Assembly: GCA_031546985.1 (NCBI GenBank)
Contig: JAVBJN010000016.1
Location: 53,713 to 117,712, forward strand
Source: JAVBJN01 sp031546985
GTDB lineage: Bacteria; Bacteroidota; Bacteroidia; Chitinophagales; Chitinophagaceae
Direction of reading: 5' to 3'
Length of the DNA: 64,000 nt
A model generated the notes under the pieces. The model saw only the letters and a program-made list of their open reading frames with translations. It ran no database searches and had not been told where the DNA came from. Made by a program: the position numbers and the translations under genes. Below, piece by piece: positions 10,195 to 20,200 of this stretch (positions are counted from its first letter, which is position 1; the number at the start of each line of letters is the position of its first letter).

Positions 10195-10223
10195 AAAAAG
10201 CAGCCCCCAACAGGCTGCTTTTT
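10195..10223. terminator. Bidirectional terminator between thermonuclease and flotillin genes
   Basis: AAAAAGCAGCC (10195-10205) and GGCTGCTTTTT (10213-10223) form an 11-bp stem with a 7-nt loop, with A-run and T-run on either side. It suits both converging genes. Confidence 0.88.
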
Positions 10224-10257
10224 GCTTTTCATGATGATAGTCGGGGAGGCGTGGCGC

Positions 10258-12180
10258 TTATACAGGGTTGTTTGTGTTGTTATTGGTATCGGGTTTCGGC
10301 TTTTGGTCCATCATTTCCATCAGTTTCATGCCCAGCAGGCCGCTGATAGGGCCATCGGAGCCATTACCGCCGCTGATGAGTACTTCGGGAATCACCTTGA
10401 TTTGGTTTTTACCAATTTCTTCGGTGATTTTATAACGGGTAAAGTTGTCGCCACCCATCGCCTTAACCTGCAATTCATACGCTTCTGCCGTACTCTGGCC
10501 AATAGCGAGGATCTTCTCTGCCTCCGCAATACCGGTTTTGGCAATCCGCTCCGCCTCTGCAGATGCGTTTAGTCGTGTACTTTCAGCTTGTGCACCTGCG
10601 CGCATTTTGGTGGCTTCCGCCTCTGCATTGGCGCGCATTTTAGTCGCTTCTGCTTCGGCATTTACCTGTAGTTTAAGACTGGTAGCATCACCTTCTGCTT
10701 TCTTAACCGTAGCGTCTGCCGTGCGTTGCGAGATCTCTACGCTTTGTTGCGCTTTTACGATCTCTTTTTGCATATCTGCAATGGCGGTTTCTTTTTCTAC
10801 ACCCTGGCGTTTTTCCTGCGCCATTCTTTGGGTTTCATAGGTCTTTTCTTCTTCCTGCGCAATCTTACGATCGGTAAGGGTTTTCATCAGCGCTTCGGGT
10901 GGCACAATGTCGCCAATGAGCGTATCTACCGCGTTTACATTGTATTCTTCCAGCACCTTACGGATATGGTCTTTGGCAGAGTCCTGCCTTTCTTTACGCG
11001 AGGTGAGGAAGGTGATCACATCGCTATCCTGCGCCGAGTTTCTAAAATAGTTACCAATGGTAGGTTCCAGCACCTGGCTCACCAGGTTGTTCATACTACC
11101 GAAACGCGCAATCACTTTTGGAGCCTCGTTAGCAGGCACGTGAATGATTTGTGCCACATCCAGGTTAAAAGGGAAACCATCTTTAGACCGCACGGTGATG
11201 GTGCTCAGGTTTTTATCCAGCGCGTGTGCTTCGCTGCGGGCATTGGCCCAGTTCAGCACCAGGTTGGTGGTGGGCACCAGTTCTACCTTCATGGTGTAGA
11301 TATTAACCGGGTATTTACCAGGGCCTAATGGCTCCATCCAAACCCCGCGAAATCCTTTGCTCACAATGTTTCCGTGGCGGAAGGTATCACCGGTTACATC
11401 TTTGCCATCTTCACCAATATAACTGATCACTACACCTACATGCCCGATGGGTACTTCCGTCATTACACGTTCTTCGATTTGCACGGCCCAGGGGTTGATA
11501 TAATAGGAACCTGCCAGTATCACCTGCGGTTGAAGACCACGGGTACCGCCATTGTTCAGGAAGGTGTCGATATCCTGGAAGTTGTTGTGGCCCGTAACAT
11601 CTTTACCCGCGATCTGCCCTTGTGGTAGCGGCTCACCATCCAGTGTGGTAATAATGCCTACGCGGTTTTCGTGGATAATGGTTTGGTCTACTATGGTTAC
11701 TTCAAACAAGTAGGTGTTGATGCGGTACGAACCCGCGGTTATAAACGCCGTTTGCCGGCCCCGTTGTCCGCTGTTGAACAGGAACTTTTCTGCATCCTGG
11801 AAATTGTCGCAGTTTACGCGTCTTGCCAGAATACGTCCGGTGGGAATCTCGCTACCATCTTTGGACAGCACTAATCCGATTTTGCCTTCAGGAATGATGG
11901 TAAAGGAAACCATATCGATTTCGAACTGCCAGGGCCACATAAACCAATACAGGCCAGGAGCAAGGGTTTGGGCCTGTAAGCCTGCTTCTCCCTGGGTAGC
12001 GATAATGCGCCCGTCCGGCAAAGAACGGTTGCCGCCAAACAACACGAATTTTTTGGTTACCAGCCCTATTTTGTCTTCGGGAACGATAACCATTCCAAAG
12101 AGGGCACGCAAAAGGATTTTGTACAGTACAGCAGCGAGTACCACCACAGGTACCCACCACCACATGAGCAGTGTAGTCAT
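10258..12180 (-). CDS. Flotillin-like SPFH/Band 7 membrane scaffold
   Basis: A 640-aa protein. An N-terminal transmembrane segment (WWWVPVVVLAAVLYKILL, residues ~7-24) is followed by SPFH-type beta domains to ~400 and then a long Ala/Glu-rich coiled coil with repeats of the form AEAEATKMRA near residues 500-560. A C-terminal flexible tail rich in Asn ends the protein. Flotillins form membrane microdomain scaffolds, and in bacteria are linked to membrane fluidity and secretion. It is monocistronic on the minus strand with its own leader. The divergent region upstream (12.2-12.6 kb) has two palindromes that could serve it. Confidence 0.92.
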   Translation of the reverse strand: MTTLLMWWWVPVVVLAAVLYKILLRALFGMVIVPEDKIGLVTKKFVLFGGNRSLPDGRIIATQGEAGLQAQTLAPGLYWFMWPWQFEIDMVSFTIIPEGKIGLVLSKDGSEIPTGRILARRVNCDNFQDAEKFLFNSGQRGRQTAFITAGSYRINTYLFEVTIVDQTIIHENRVGIITTLDGEPLPQGQIAGKDVTGHNNFQDIDTFLNNGGTRGLQPQVILAGSYYINPWAVQIEERVMTEVPIGHVGVVISYIGEDGKDVTGDTFRHGNIVSKGFRGVWMEPLGPGKYPVNIYTMKVELVPTTNLVLNWANARSEAHALDKNLSTITVRSKDGFPFNLDVAQIIHVPANEAPKVIARFGSMNNLVSQVLEPTIGNYFRNSAQDSDVITFLTSRKERQDSAKDHIRKVLEEYNVNAVDTLIGDIVPPEALMKTLTDRKIAQEEEKTYETQRMAQEKRQGVEKETAIADMQKEIVKAQQSVEISQRTADATVKKAEGDATSLKLQVNAEAEATKMRANAEAEATKMRAGAQAESTRLNASAEAERIAKTGIAEAEKILAIGQSTAEAYELQVKAMGGDNFTRYKITEEIGKNQIKVIPEVLISGGNGSDGPISGLLGMKLMEMMDQKPKPDTNNNTNNPV

Positions 12181-12609
12181 AATAATTACAATTATGGATT
12201 TAGGAAATAAATAAGAGAGAAGAGGACATTACAAGACCAATCCGTTTGGTAAACCAAACAGGCATGCGTTGTTCAAAGTCCTTTTAGGGCTGTTTACAGA
12301 CGGCAGGGTGGGTGAACCATTTTCTTATGGTTAACCATGTTTTCGGCCAGGTAAAAAAACTGGGAGTTCAGTGGAGAAGTTTTTCTGGACTGAATAGTGC
12401 TAAATGTATGTTGAGCCAAATGCTCGTCCTCAGATGAGGGTATCATATCGTAGTAGATTACAGGAACAAATGTATCTCTTTTTTTGAAATCGCAAATAAA
12501 AACCGGAAAAAGTTTTGAAAGGGTATTTGGCTAATCTCTGAAAGAAGTTTGCTTTAATTATACAAATGAAATTGGTGTGTTTTGATGAGTTTGCTAAAAT
12601 AATTAGCAA
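12181..12609. other. Gene-free stretch with two palindromes
   Basis: No coding potential is seen. GTTTGGT-AA-ACCAAAC (12244-12259) is a 7-bp-arm inverted repeat and ATGGTTAACCAT (12327-12338) a perfect 12-bp palindrome. They share the GGTTaACC/GGTaaACC theme and could be operator sites of one regulator for the flotillin or the island. The remainder is AT-rich with no clear feature. Confidence 0.5.
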
Positions 12610-12645
12610 TGCGTAAATAGGTTACACAGTGCCACAAGATCTTTG
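12610..12645 (+). promoter_or_regulatory. Palindromic promoter, copy 1 (fibre gene)
   Basis: TGCGTAA-ATAGG-TTACACA at 12610-12628, then 9 nt, then GATCTTTG (12638-12645) as a variant of the TAnnTTTG -7 box. One mismatch in the right palindrome arm relative to TTACGCA. It precedes structured RNA copy 1 and the fibre-like gene. Confidence 0.8.
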
Positions 12646-12663
12646 CTTTATCAAACACAAACA

Positions 12664-12778
12664 ACCGGCGGGCAGTGCAGAGCGGACGCCGTAACGTCCT
12701 GGTCCTGAGCAGGATTTTGCCACCGCCGGTTTACATACATTCTAAGGTCCACAGGTTGACAGCCGGCGTCGCCTGTGG
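12664..12778 (+). ncRNA. Structured leader RNA, copy 1, with second hairpin
   Basis: The closing stem ACCGGCGG (12664-12671) pairs with CCGCCGGT (12723-12730). Inside is the invariant core AGCGGACGCCGTAACGTC (12681-12698), which folds as GGACG/CGTCC around the loop CCGTAA. A second hairpin follows: CCACAGG (12749-12755) with CCTGTGG (12772-12778), inner GAC/GTC, loop AGCCGGC, then TTTTATAAACTTTT. The second hairpin looks like a terminator or attenuator 84 nt before the ATG of the fibre gene. No known RNA family is recognised. Confidence 0.65.
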
Positions 12779-12861
12779 TTTTATAAACTTTTAGAATTAC
12801 CCTTAACCAATTACCTGCACAGGCTATTGCAATAAAGTCTGTGCCTATCAAACAGTAAATT

Positions 12862-13785
12862 ATGGCTATTAAAGACAGGGATGATCTTAACCAGGTTTTT
12901 GTAACCGGTGCAAGACCTAAAGAAGAAGATTTTCATGATTGGCAGGATAGCTATTTGCATGTGAATGATTCGGTATTGAATATTTCGCGCGATACGAATG
13001 CCAATTTCGGAGGTATTAAACTCGACAATACCTGGAATGCAGGCATGGTGCCTGCCACTTATCAGTATGGAATTTCCAGGGTTTCAGACAATAAAATTTT
13101 TTATACGCTTGATCCCAATACCAGTGTATTTCAGTTTGGTGTTCCGGCAGTACTTACGAATTGGACCACACCGCCAGCACCAGCTTACCCTGGTATGTTG
13201 GGCTTTAACCAAACTATAAATAAGGCTCAGGTTTCTCTGGGCGGTAACTGGCAAAACATTGCCACAGAAAGCTCATCAATTCAAAATCAGAATACCAACT
13301 ACCAGAATGCAGATATTAGAATACAAGGGCGCGTTGAAGCAACCCGTGGTATTACTGCGGGGTTTCTTTCTGCCAATGATGTGAATGTGTTTTATGGTGT
13401 TCAGAATATTATAGCTAACCAATCTAAACCAACACTGCTGTTTACCAAAGGCGGCAATAGTATTGGCACAACAATGGAATACGATGGTAGCACCTATTCT
13501 TTTGTTCAGAAGCTGAATGAAAACCGGGCCGCTTTTCCTCCTTTTGGTGCTATAAAAGTAACCAGCCAGGTAATGGCAGATGATGCAGTGTTTGCGGTGA
13601 ACGTTAATAATATTGATTCCCTGCGTGTAAATAAGCAAGGTATTGCCACTGTGCAACCCTCTGCCAGTGGTGCTGGCACATGGAAATTGGGTAAAAAGAA
13701 AAATGCTTCCGTAGCATTGGCAACAGACCAATTCATTGAAGTGGAGATTGACGGCACAATAGTTAAACTGGCGATTGTTCAATAA
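12862..13785 (+). CDS. Tail-fibre-like structural protein
   Basis: A 307-aa protein without a signal peptide. The N-terminus (FVTGARPKEEDFHDWQDSYLH) resembles the attachment motif seen at the start of Bacteroidetes phage or contractile-tail fibre and structural proteins (aromatic, Gly-x-x-Pro, then DFxDWxDSYxH). The rest is rich in Asn, Thr, Gly and short beta-type segments, ending with a small hydrophobic strand-rich tail. No catalytic motif is seen. It has its own copy of the palindromic promoter and leader RNA and lies just before the TcA toxin gene, which suggests it works with the toxin, perhaps as an adhesion or assembly partner. Function is inferred from resemblance only. Confidence 0.7.
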   Translation: MAIKDRDDLNQVFVTGARPKEEDFHDWQDSYLHVNDSVLNISRDTNANFGGIKLDNTWNAGMVPATYQYGISRVSDNKIFYTLDPNTSVFQFGVPAVLTNWTTPPAPAYPGMLGFNQTINKAQVSLGGNWQNIATESSSIQNQNTNYQNADIRIQGRVEATRGITAGFLSANDVNVFYGVQNIIANQSKPTLLFTKGGNSIGTTMEYDGSTYSFVQKLNENRAAFPPFGAIKVTSQVMADDAVFAVNVNNIDSLRVNKQGIATVQPSASGAGTWKLGKKKNASVALATDQFIEVEIDGTIVKLAIVQ

Positions 13786-13806
13786 TTATTTTCAGGAAAT
13801 TACCAC

Positions 13807-13842
13807 TGTGTAAATAGGTTGCACACCAGCACATGATCTTTA
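13807..13842 (+). promoter_or_regulatory. Palindromic promoter, copy 2
   Basis: TGTGTAA-ATAGG-TTGCACA at 13807-13825, 9-nt gap, then GATCTTTA (13835-13842). Two arm changes relative to the consensus, but they keep the dyad (TGTG.../...CACA). It drives the short unit holding structured RNA copy 2. Confidence 0.75.
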
Positions 13843-13855
13843 CAATATCAACCAT

Positions 13856-13910
13856 AACCAGCAAGGTTAATGCACCAAGCGGACGCCGTAACGTCTCACC
13901 TTTGCTGGTT
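13856..13910 (+). ncRNA. Structured RNA, copy 2
   Basis: The stem AACCAGCAAGGT (13856-13867) pairs with ACCTTTGCTGGTT (13898-13910, one bulged T). The core AGCGGACGCCGTAACGTC is at 13878-13895, identical to the other two copies although the stem sequence is unrelated; the pairing is kept by different bases. There is no AGCCGGC hairpin after this copy. The transcript would end at the terminator at 14006-14046, so this is a short RNA of roughly 200 nt and not the leader of a long gene. Confidence 0.65.
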
Positions 13911-13982
13911 TAAACAAATAGTTGTAAACACGTTTTACGCCTAACCAAATCAATTTTCAAATCGCTAAACCTACATCAACCT

Positions 13983-14087
13983 ATGACAAAACTAACTGTT
14001 TTCAAAAAGCGCATTCTGAATGTAATCCAGTCACAGAATGCGCTTTATTCTCCTTCTATTTCTTACATAAAAGCAATGCGCAAATAG
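13983..14087 (+). CDS. Possible 34-aa ORF in short unit 2 (doubtful)
   Basis: ATG at 13983 opens a 34-codon frame (MTKLTVFKKRILNV...). It follows the leader word AACCAAATCAA (13943-13953), which is found unchanged before the 88-aa gene at 26207. Against it, the frame runs straight through a strong terminator stem and ends inside the next palindromic promoter. It is probably not a real protein; a shorter leader function or none is equally possible. Confidence 0.15.
   Translation: MTKLTVFKKRILNVIQSQNALYSPSISYIKAMRK
14006..14046 (+). terminator. Strong terminator of short unit 2
   Basis: AAAGCGCATTCTG (14006-14018) and CAGAATGCGCTTT (14034-14046) form a perfect 13-bp stem, followed by ATTCTCCTTCTATTTCTT. 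It separates unit 2 from the toxin promoter. Confidence 0.85.
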
Positions 14088-14112
14088 CTTACACACGCGC
14101 GCAACAATTTTG
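14077..14112 (+). promoter_or_regulatory. Palindromic promoter, copy 3 (TcA toxin)
   Basis: TGCGCAA-ATAGC-TTACACA at 14077-14095, 9-nt gap, then CAATTTTG (14105-14112) as the -7 box. It lies ~185 nt before the toxin ATG with structured RNA copy 3 between. Confidence 0.78.
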
Positions 14113-14125
14113 TAATACAATAATG

Positions 14126-14246
14126 CCGGAAGAGGTTCGCATGTAGCGGACGCCGTAACGTCCTTGCCTTTTCTCAAAGGCATTGCGCCTCTCCCGGTTT
14201 TTTACGATATCCTACATACGCAGTCCGGTAGCCGGCACTGGCTGCG
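14126..14246 (+). ncRNA. Structured leader RNA, copy 3, with attenuator-like hairpins
   Basis: CCGGAAGAGG (14126-14135) pairs with CCTCTCCCGG (14188-14197; one A-C mismatch) and is followed directly by TTTTTT, so the closing stem itself is terminator-shaped. Inside are the core AGCGGACGCCGTAACGTC (14145-14162) and a small hairpin TGCCTTT/AAAGGCA. A second hairpin, CGCAGTCCGGT (14219-14229) with ACTGGCTGCG (14237-14246), has the loop AGCCGGC as in copy 1 and is followed by CTTTT, 50 nt before the toxin ATG. Conditional termination of toxin mRNA is a reasonable inference. Confidence 0.65.
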
Positions 14247-14295
14247 CTTTTAATGAATCGTGAATAAAATTGATAACCAATCAATCCAATCAGAT

Positions 14296-17200
14296 ATGAA
14301 CTCAACCAGTAACATTTATGGCTACGTGCGTTCTACGCAAACGAAGCTCCCTGTAGAAGGGATGAAAGTATTGCTTTTTTTTGGCGGCGACTATCTCGTA
14401 GCGCAAACGCAATCAAAAGCAGAGGGATTCTTTCAATTGATAGTGAGTGGTGCTACACTCGACACTCTTTTTCCAAGCGGCAATGTAATGCTGACTTTTG
14501 AAGTCAGAGATGCTGCGAACCATCTGCTGCTCAGTCAATCCAGTTGCCCTATATGGACCCCCGAACTGAAATCGGATATAAACCTTTGGGTAAATGCCGA
14601 CCTGGTCGCGAAAACCATTGCAGTACAAGGCCGGGTGGTTAATGCCAATGGCTTGCCAGCGGTGGGCACACCTGTACGCATCCGTGAAAAGGCATTTCGC
14701 CTGGATAACCTGTTGACCGAAGGAATTACCAATGCCGAAGGGTATTACAATTTATCGGTAAATACGCGCAACATACTTACCGCTACTGCAGACAAACCAG
14801 CTACGGGTGTAGTGGAGGTTATGTCAAAAGCCGGAGTTGCGGGCAAAGTGATCGCTATCTCTGACGATTTAGCACTGAGCGGCGATACACTAGCAGTAAA
14901 CTTTAACCTGCTTGGTAGCGTTTCAAGGGCAACCGAAGAGTACGCCGATCTGAAAAATACCATCATTGCCAAAGTGGGCGACATTGACCTGTCTGGTGTG
15001 GGAGTAGAAGATACTTCAGAAGTACAGCAACTCTCTGCTGCTACCGGCTTTGCCTCAAATGAAGTGCAGTCTATAGTTACTGCCCATAAGCTTAGTACCG
15101 ATCTTCAACTCGATACGGATGCCGTGTATGCACTGGTGCGTAACAGCGATCCTTCTGGCAGTGAGTTGATTAACCTGGACAGCAATAAGGTGGAGGCACT
15201 GGTTACGAATGCCATTGAAACAGGCATTGTAAGGCCAGATATGGCTCCGGATATTCCGGAGGTGCAGGGAAAAGTTGCAGATTACCAGATCAAGGAAATT
15301 CTGAAGAACAAACTCGGGAACGAGAAGTTTACATTGAAAGACGGACTGGATGTAATTTTCAACAATAGCACCTTCGCAGAAGGTTTCATTGCCAAAATCC
15401 AGGATTTTGATGGGCAGGATATCAATGGTTTCTGGGCTAAATATGCACTGGACAATGGTGCCGCCAATAAGAGTAAAGCACAGGCCACTCTTCAGTTGAT
15501 GGCGGTAACCGGTAACCAACCCGTGCTTTCTAAAAGGATCTACGATAACACTTCCGGCAGCATTGCTAAAATGGCGAAGTGGGACGATACCCAATGGGTT
15601 GCGCATATTAATGCGGCGGCTGTTGGTGCAACAGTGCCTATTGTACCGGTTGCGATCGGCGAAGATACTACCCTGGGTCGTGCTAAATATGCCAGCAAAC
15701 TAAAGGCTATTGCCCAGGAACTGTATCCATTAACAACCCTCGCAGGCAAATTGGAAACCTCCGGTTATACAGGGCTGGTTTCGGACAATGCTGTGGCGCA
15801 GGATATGATTAAATTCATTAACCAGAATCCACAGTTCGATTTCCGTACACAAAGTGTACATGATATTAAAACCGGAAGCGTTGATCTGACTGGCATTGCT
15901 GATGTAGCAAAACTGAAAGGAGAGATCGCTCCGTTTCAGCGTCTTACCCGTATTGCTGGTGCAAAACCAGATGCTATTGAACAATTGAAACGTGCTGGTA
16001 TTACAACTGCGCAACAAATCGCTGCAATGCCTTCCAGCAAGTTTGTGGCCGATTATAGTGCTGCCCTGGGTGGTATGCAGGAAGCCATGAATGCCTTTGG
16101 CCGTGCCGTACAGGTTGCACAGTTATCCGCACAAGCTGTGGTCGACATTCAAACCGCATCCGGCGCGGTAATCGACAGTACCCTGGTATTGCCCGATATT
16201 TATGCGCAGCCAGAGATCGGTGCAGATCCTGATCTGGCTACTTTATTTGGCAGCCTGGACCAGTGCGGTTGCGAGTATTGCATGTCGGTGTACAGTCCGT
16301 CTGCTTACTTCGTAGATGTGATGAATTTTATCAAAACCCATTCTACAACCAACTCAGCGTTCGATGAATTGATGTGGCGCAGGCCCGATCTGAAAGCGAT
16401 TGACCTCACTTGTAAAAATGCCAATACACCACTGCCTTACATTGACCTGGTAAATGAACTGCTGGAAAGAGAAATCCTGAAAACTGCCGCTATTCCGGGG
16501 CTTGTTATTCCTGTCTCTTTCCAAACCAGCGGTACTGCTGCCGATCTTGCAGCGCACCCCGAACATGTGTCCAGAAAAGCAGGAACGACAGATTATGAAG
16601 ATTATAAAGAAACCAACAGGGTATACGATACGGTACTGAAATCTGCAGTATACCCGTTCAACCTGCCGTTTAACCGTGCCATGGAAGAAGCGCGTGTGTA
16701 CCTGAAACACCTGGGCTTTACCCGTTACGAACTGGTGAACCTGTTCCGCCCCATTACCGCGTTAGACAATATGGCTGGTAGCAATACCAGTAACGAAATT
16801 ACGGCTTACAACCTGGCCAGCGAATCGCTGGGCATCAGCAAAGAAGCTGCAGATGTCATTATTGGTAAGGGCAGTGCCGCTGCCTGGAACTATTTTGGTT
16901 TCGCCAATGCTGCTGTTACAGGCTATGTTAGTCCTTCTGATTCGGCTGTGTTACTGAATGGTCATTGGACAGAACTGCTTGCCGGTACCGCTAAAAAAGA
17001 TGCGGCAGAGTATGGCGGTCTGGATGTGGTGCTGCAGCAAACAGGATTATCGTATAAAGAATTCCTGATGCTGCTGGATACCTACTCGCTTAACCCTGTT
17101 TACCAGGCCGATGACCGCCGTATCAAAATCGTTTCGCGCGATAATATGCCTGTAGATACCTGTGTGCTTAAGAACCTGAAGCTGGAAGCAACATTGCCGG

Positions 17201-20200
17201 CAGGTGTAACAGACATCAAGGTGTTCTATGCTGCTTTCTTCGACAAATTGCACCGTTTTGTACGCTTATGGAAAGCTACCAAACTCTCTATCCAGGAGCT
17301 GGATGCACTGTTGGTATCGTTTAACCTGGATCAGGCTACTGGTACCGATTTTCTGAAGATAGATTCGTATATCCTCGTAGCCCGTGCTATTCAACTGGCT
17401 GGTCAAACACTGGTGCCGGTTAATACCTTGGCTACCTGGTGGTCTCTGATCTCTGATCTGAAGTATACCAATGTTGCCAGCGAACGCCAGGAGCTGTTGC
17501 CTTCGCAGTATGATAAACTGTTCCGCAATAAGAGTGTTGTTAACCCTACCGATTCTGCGTTTGATAACTACAACACCGGAAACTATACCGGGTCCTATAC
17601 CTTGCATACTGCTGCTGTGATAGCTGCCTGTGGCATTACAGATAAGGAATACAAGACTGTAATCGGTAAAGTGGCCAGTATGGGCGATAATATGAATCTG
17701 TCCAAAATAAGCCGTTTGTATGCTGCTGCTGCCTTAAGCAAAAGCCAGGGACTGCCTGTGGATACCTTCTGCTATATCTCCGATCTCGTTGGCAAAAGCT
17801 GGAATGCAACCATATCCAATTTCTCCGACAGGTTAGACCAATTGGAGTACCTGCTCAGGTTTGTTGCAGAGTTGGGTGCTACACGCCTGTCTCTCGAAGA
17901 GCTGGAATATGCGTTGATGGGTAAGGATGACAAGGCACAGTTCTTTGCTCCTGAAGAAAATATCAACACTTTCTATTTTGAGAAATTACAGGCCGAGCTG
18001 AAAAAAGTAGCGCTGGAAGCGGTTATTTCCGACGAAAGCAAAAAAGTGCTGAAGAACATACTGCGCCAGCAGTTTGCCGCTCACTTTGGCCTGGATACCG
18101 CAATGGCTCTGAGCCTGTTGTCCACCTTGAAATTGAAGTATAAGAATACAACTACCGAACTGGTAGCAGAAGAGGTGCTGATCGATCTGCCATTCATTAA
18201 TAGCACACTAGTAACCGATCCTTTTGCACCAGGTGCGCTGGCCGATCTTTACCGTGCGGTAGAGCGAATCGGATGGTGGACGAAGAAAATGGTACTGTCT
18301 ACCGAGCATTTTGATCTGTTTAGTGCCAACCTTGTTAACCTGAATATCTGGAATCCGTTTGAGAAAACAGGCACTGCCAGTGACTTTGGCGTGCGCTCAG
18401 AAAAACTGTTCCGGTTTGCATACTGGGTTAAGATCAGAGACCGTTTTGCGGTGAGTAAAGACAATTTCAGTACGTTGCTCAACGCGGCTGCCAATACCGC
18501 CGGCAATCCGGAAACAAGTAAGGATTCCTGGATCAGTACCGTAGTGGCAATGACAGGCTGGGATACGCAAACCCTTACAAGCCTGGTAGGTGTAAAAACC
18601 ACTCCTGCTACCAATACCGGTTACCTGGGCGCTGTCTCTAATGGCACACGCAATGATTTTGCAGATGCTGCTTTGTTGTGGCGTGTAGCAACAATCATGG
18701 ATGTTTCTAACAGGGTAGGGCTTACGCCAGATCAGTTGATTAAATCTATGAAAGCAGACATCCAGATGGATGATGCCGTTAAAATACTCAAGGCAGCCAA
18801 AGCCAGGTATACCGATGAGCAGTGGAATAAAATTGCCAAACCCCTGCGTGATGCCTTGCGCGAAAAGCAACGTACAGCACTGGTGGCTCATATGGTTGCA
18901 GCAGGCGGCAAAAAATGGAGAAATGAGAATGAGCTGTATGCTTACTTCCTGATGGATCCGGGTATGAGCGCCTGCATGAAAACCTCGCGTTTGAAACAAG
19001 CTATTTCTTCGCTGCAACTGTTTACCGATCGTGTGATCCTTAACCTCGAAACGGTGCAAAACAATCCTGCCCAAATGATCTCTTTTAAACAGGAGAGCAT
19101 TGAGCAGTGGGAAGCATGGCGTAAATGGTACCGCATCTGGGAAGCCAACCGTAAGATTTTCCTGTATCCCGAAAACTGGATTGAACCGGAATTGCGCGAT
19201 GATAAATCGCCTTTCTTTAAGGAGCTGGAAACCCAGCTGCTGCAGGATGAAGTGACCGAAGATAAAGTGGAAGCGGCTTACCTCGAATACCTGGAAAACG
19301 TAGATACTACTGCACGAATGGAGCCGGTAACGGCATACCACCAGTACGAAGCTGCCGAAGGGATCGACATCATTCACGTGATTGCGCGTACCCAATCCCA
19401 ACCACACTTGTACTACTACCGTAAACTGGAAAATGAGGTTTGGACACCGTGGGAGAAGATGAATATCGAGCCCAAAGGCGATCACGTTACCGCTGTGGTT
19501 TGGAACCGCAGGCTGCACCTGTTCTGGCTGACGTTTGTGGAAAAACCAATGGAGGAAGATGCCAATCCTGAGATGGAAGAGTTTAAACGGACCTATAATA
19601 CAAAATGGACCTCAAGGGTTCAGTGGTCTTTTGGAAAATGGGAAAAAGGCCGGATGAAGTATTGGAACATCATGCTTAACTGGAGTGAATACAACAATGG
19701 CAAATGGGCTAGTCCTAAAGTGTCGAAAGATAGTATGGGTATGATTCCATATAATGTTCAGATCACTGAAAAAGCCAGACAGCAATACAATAACATATCA
19801 TCGAATGACTATAAGACCATTTATAATCTGTTGTCGTCGAAGTATGAATTGTCTGTAAACGAAGTGTTCCGCAACAGGTTGTACCTGAGCCCGGTTATAG
19901 AACCAGGAGGAGATTTATGTCTGAGTCTGCTGTTTCCAGGAGGTGTTGATGAACTGGCTATTGGTTTGCACAACTTTATCTTCAGTGCCGGGGCCAAAAC
20001 GCCTGCCGTGATGCGCGATAACAACCGCGGCTACAAGATGCTTGCTCCGGCTAATACGCTCATCAATAGCATGAAGTTTGTGGAAAACCCGGTTAATAAT
20101 ATGGCGGGTAAAGACAATGCATTCAGTTTGGATAACATAGGTAAGGAGCTTAGCCAGCAATATTATATCTACGCTACCGATGAAATGAGTCTAAAGAATT

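Noticed and set aside
12610..14112. CRISPR-like repeat array, because three similar blocks recur
   Set aside because: Blocks are ~270-1200 nt apart with genes between, and the conserved parts are promoter and RNA structure, not repeat-spacer units.
18397..19518. Minus-strand ORF of 373 aa inside the toxin gene
   Set aside because: Lies wholly antisense to conserved TcA sequence and has no recognisable domain; a shadow of codon bias.
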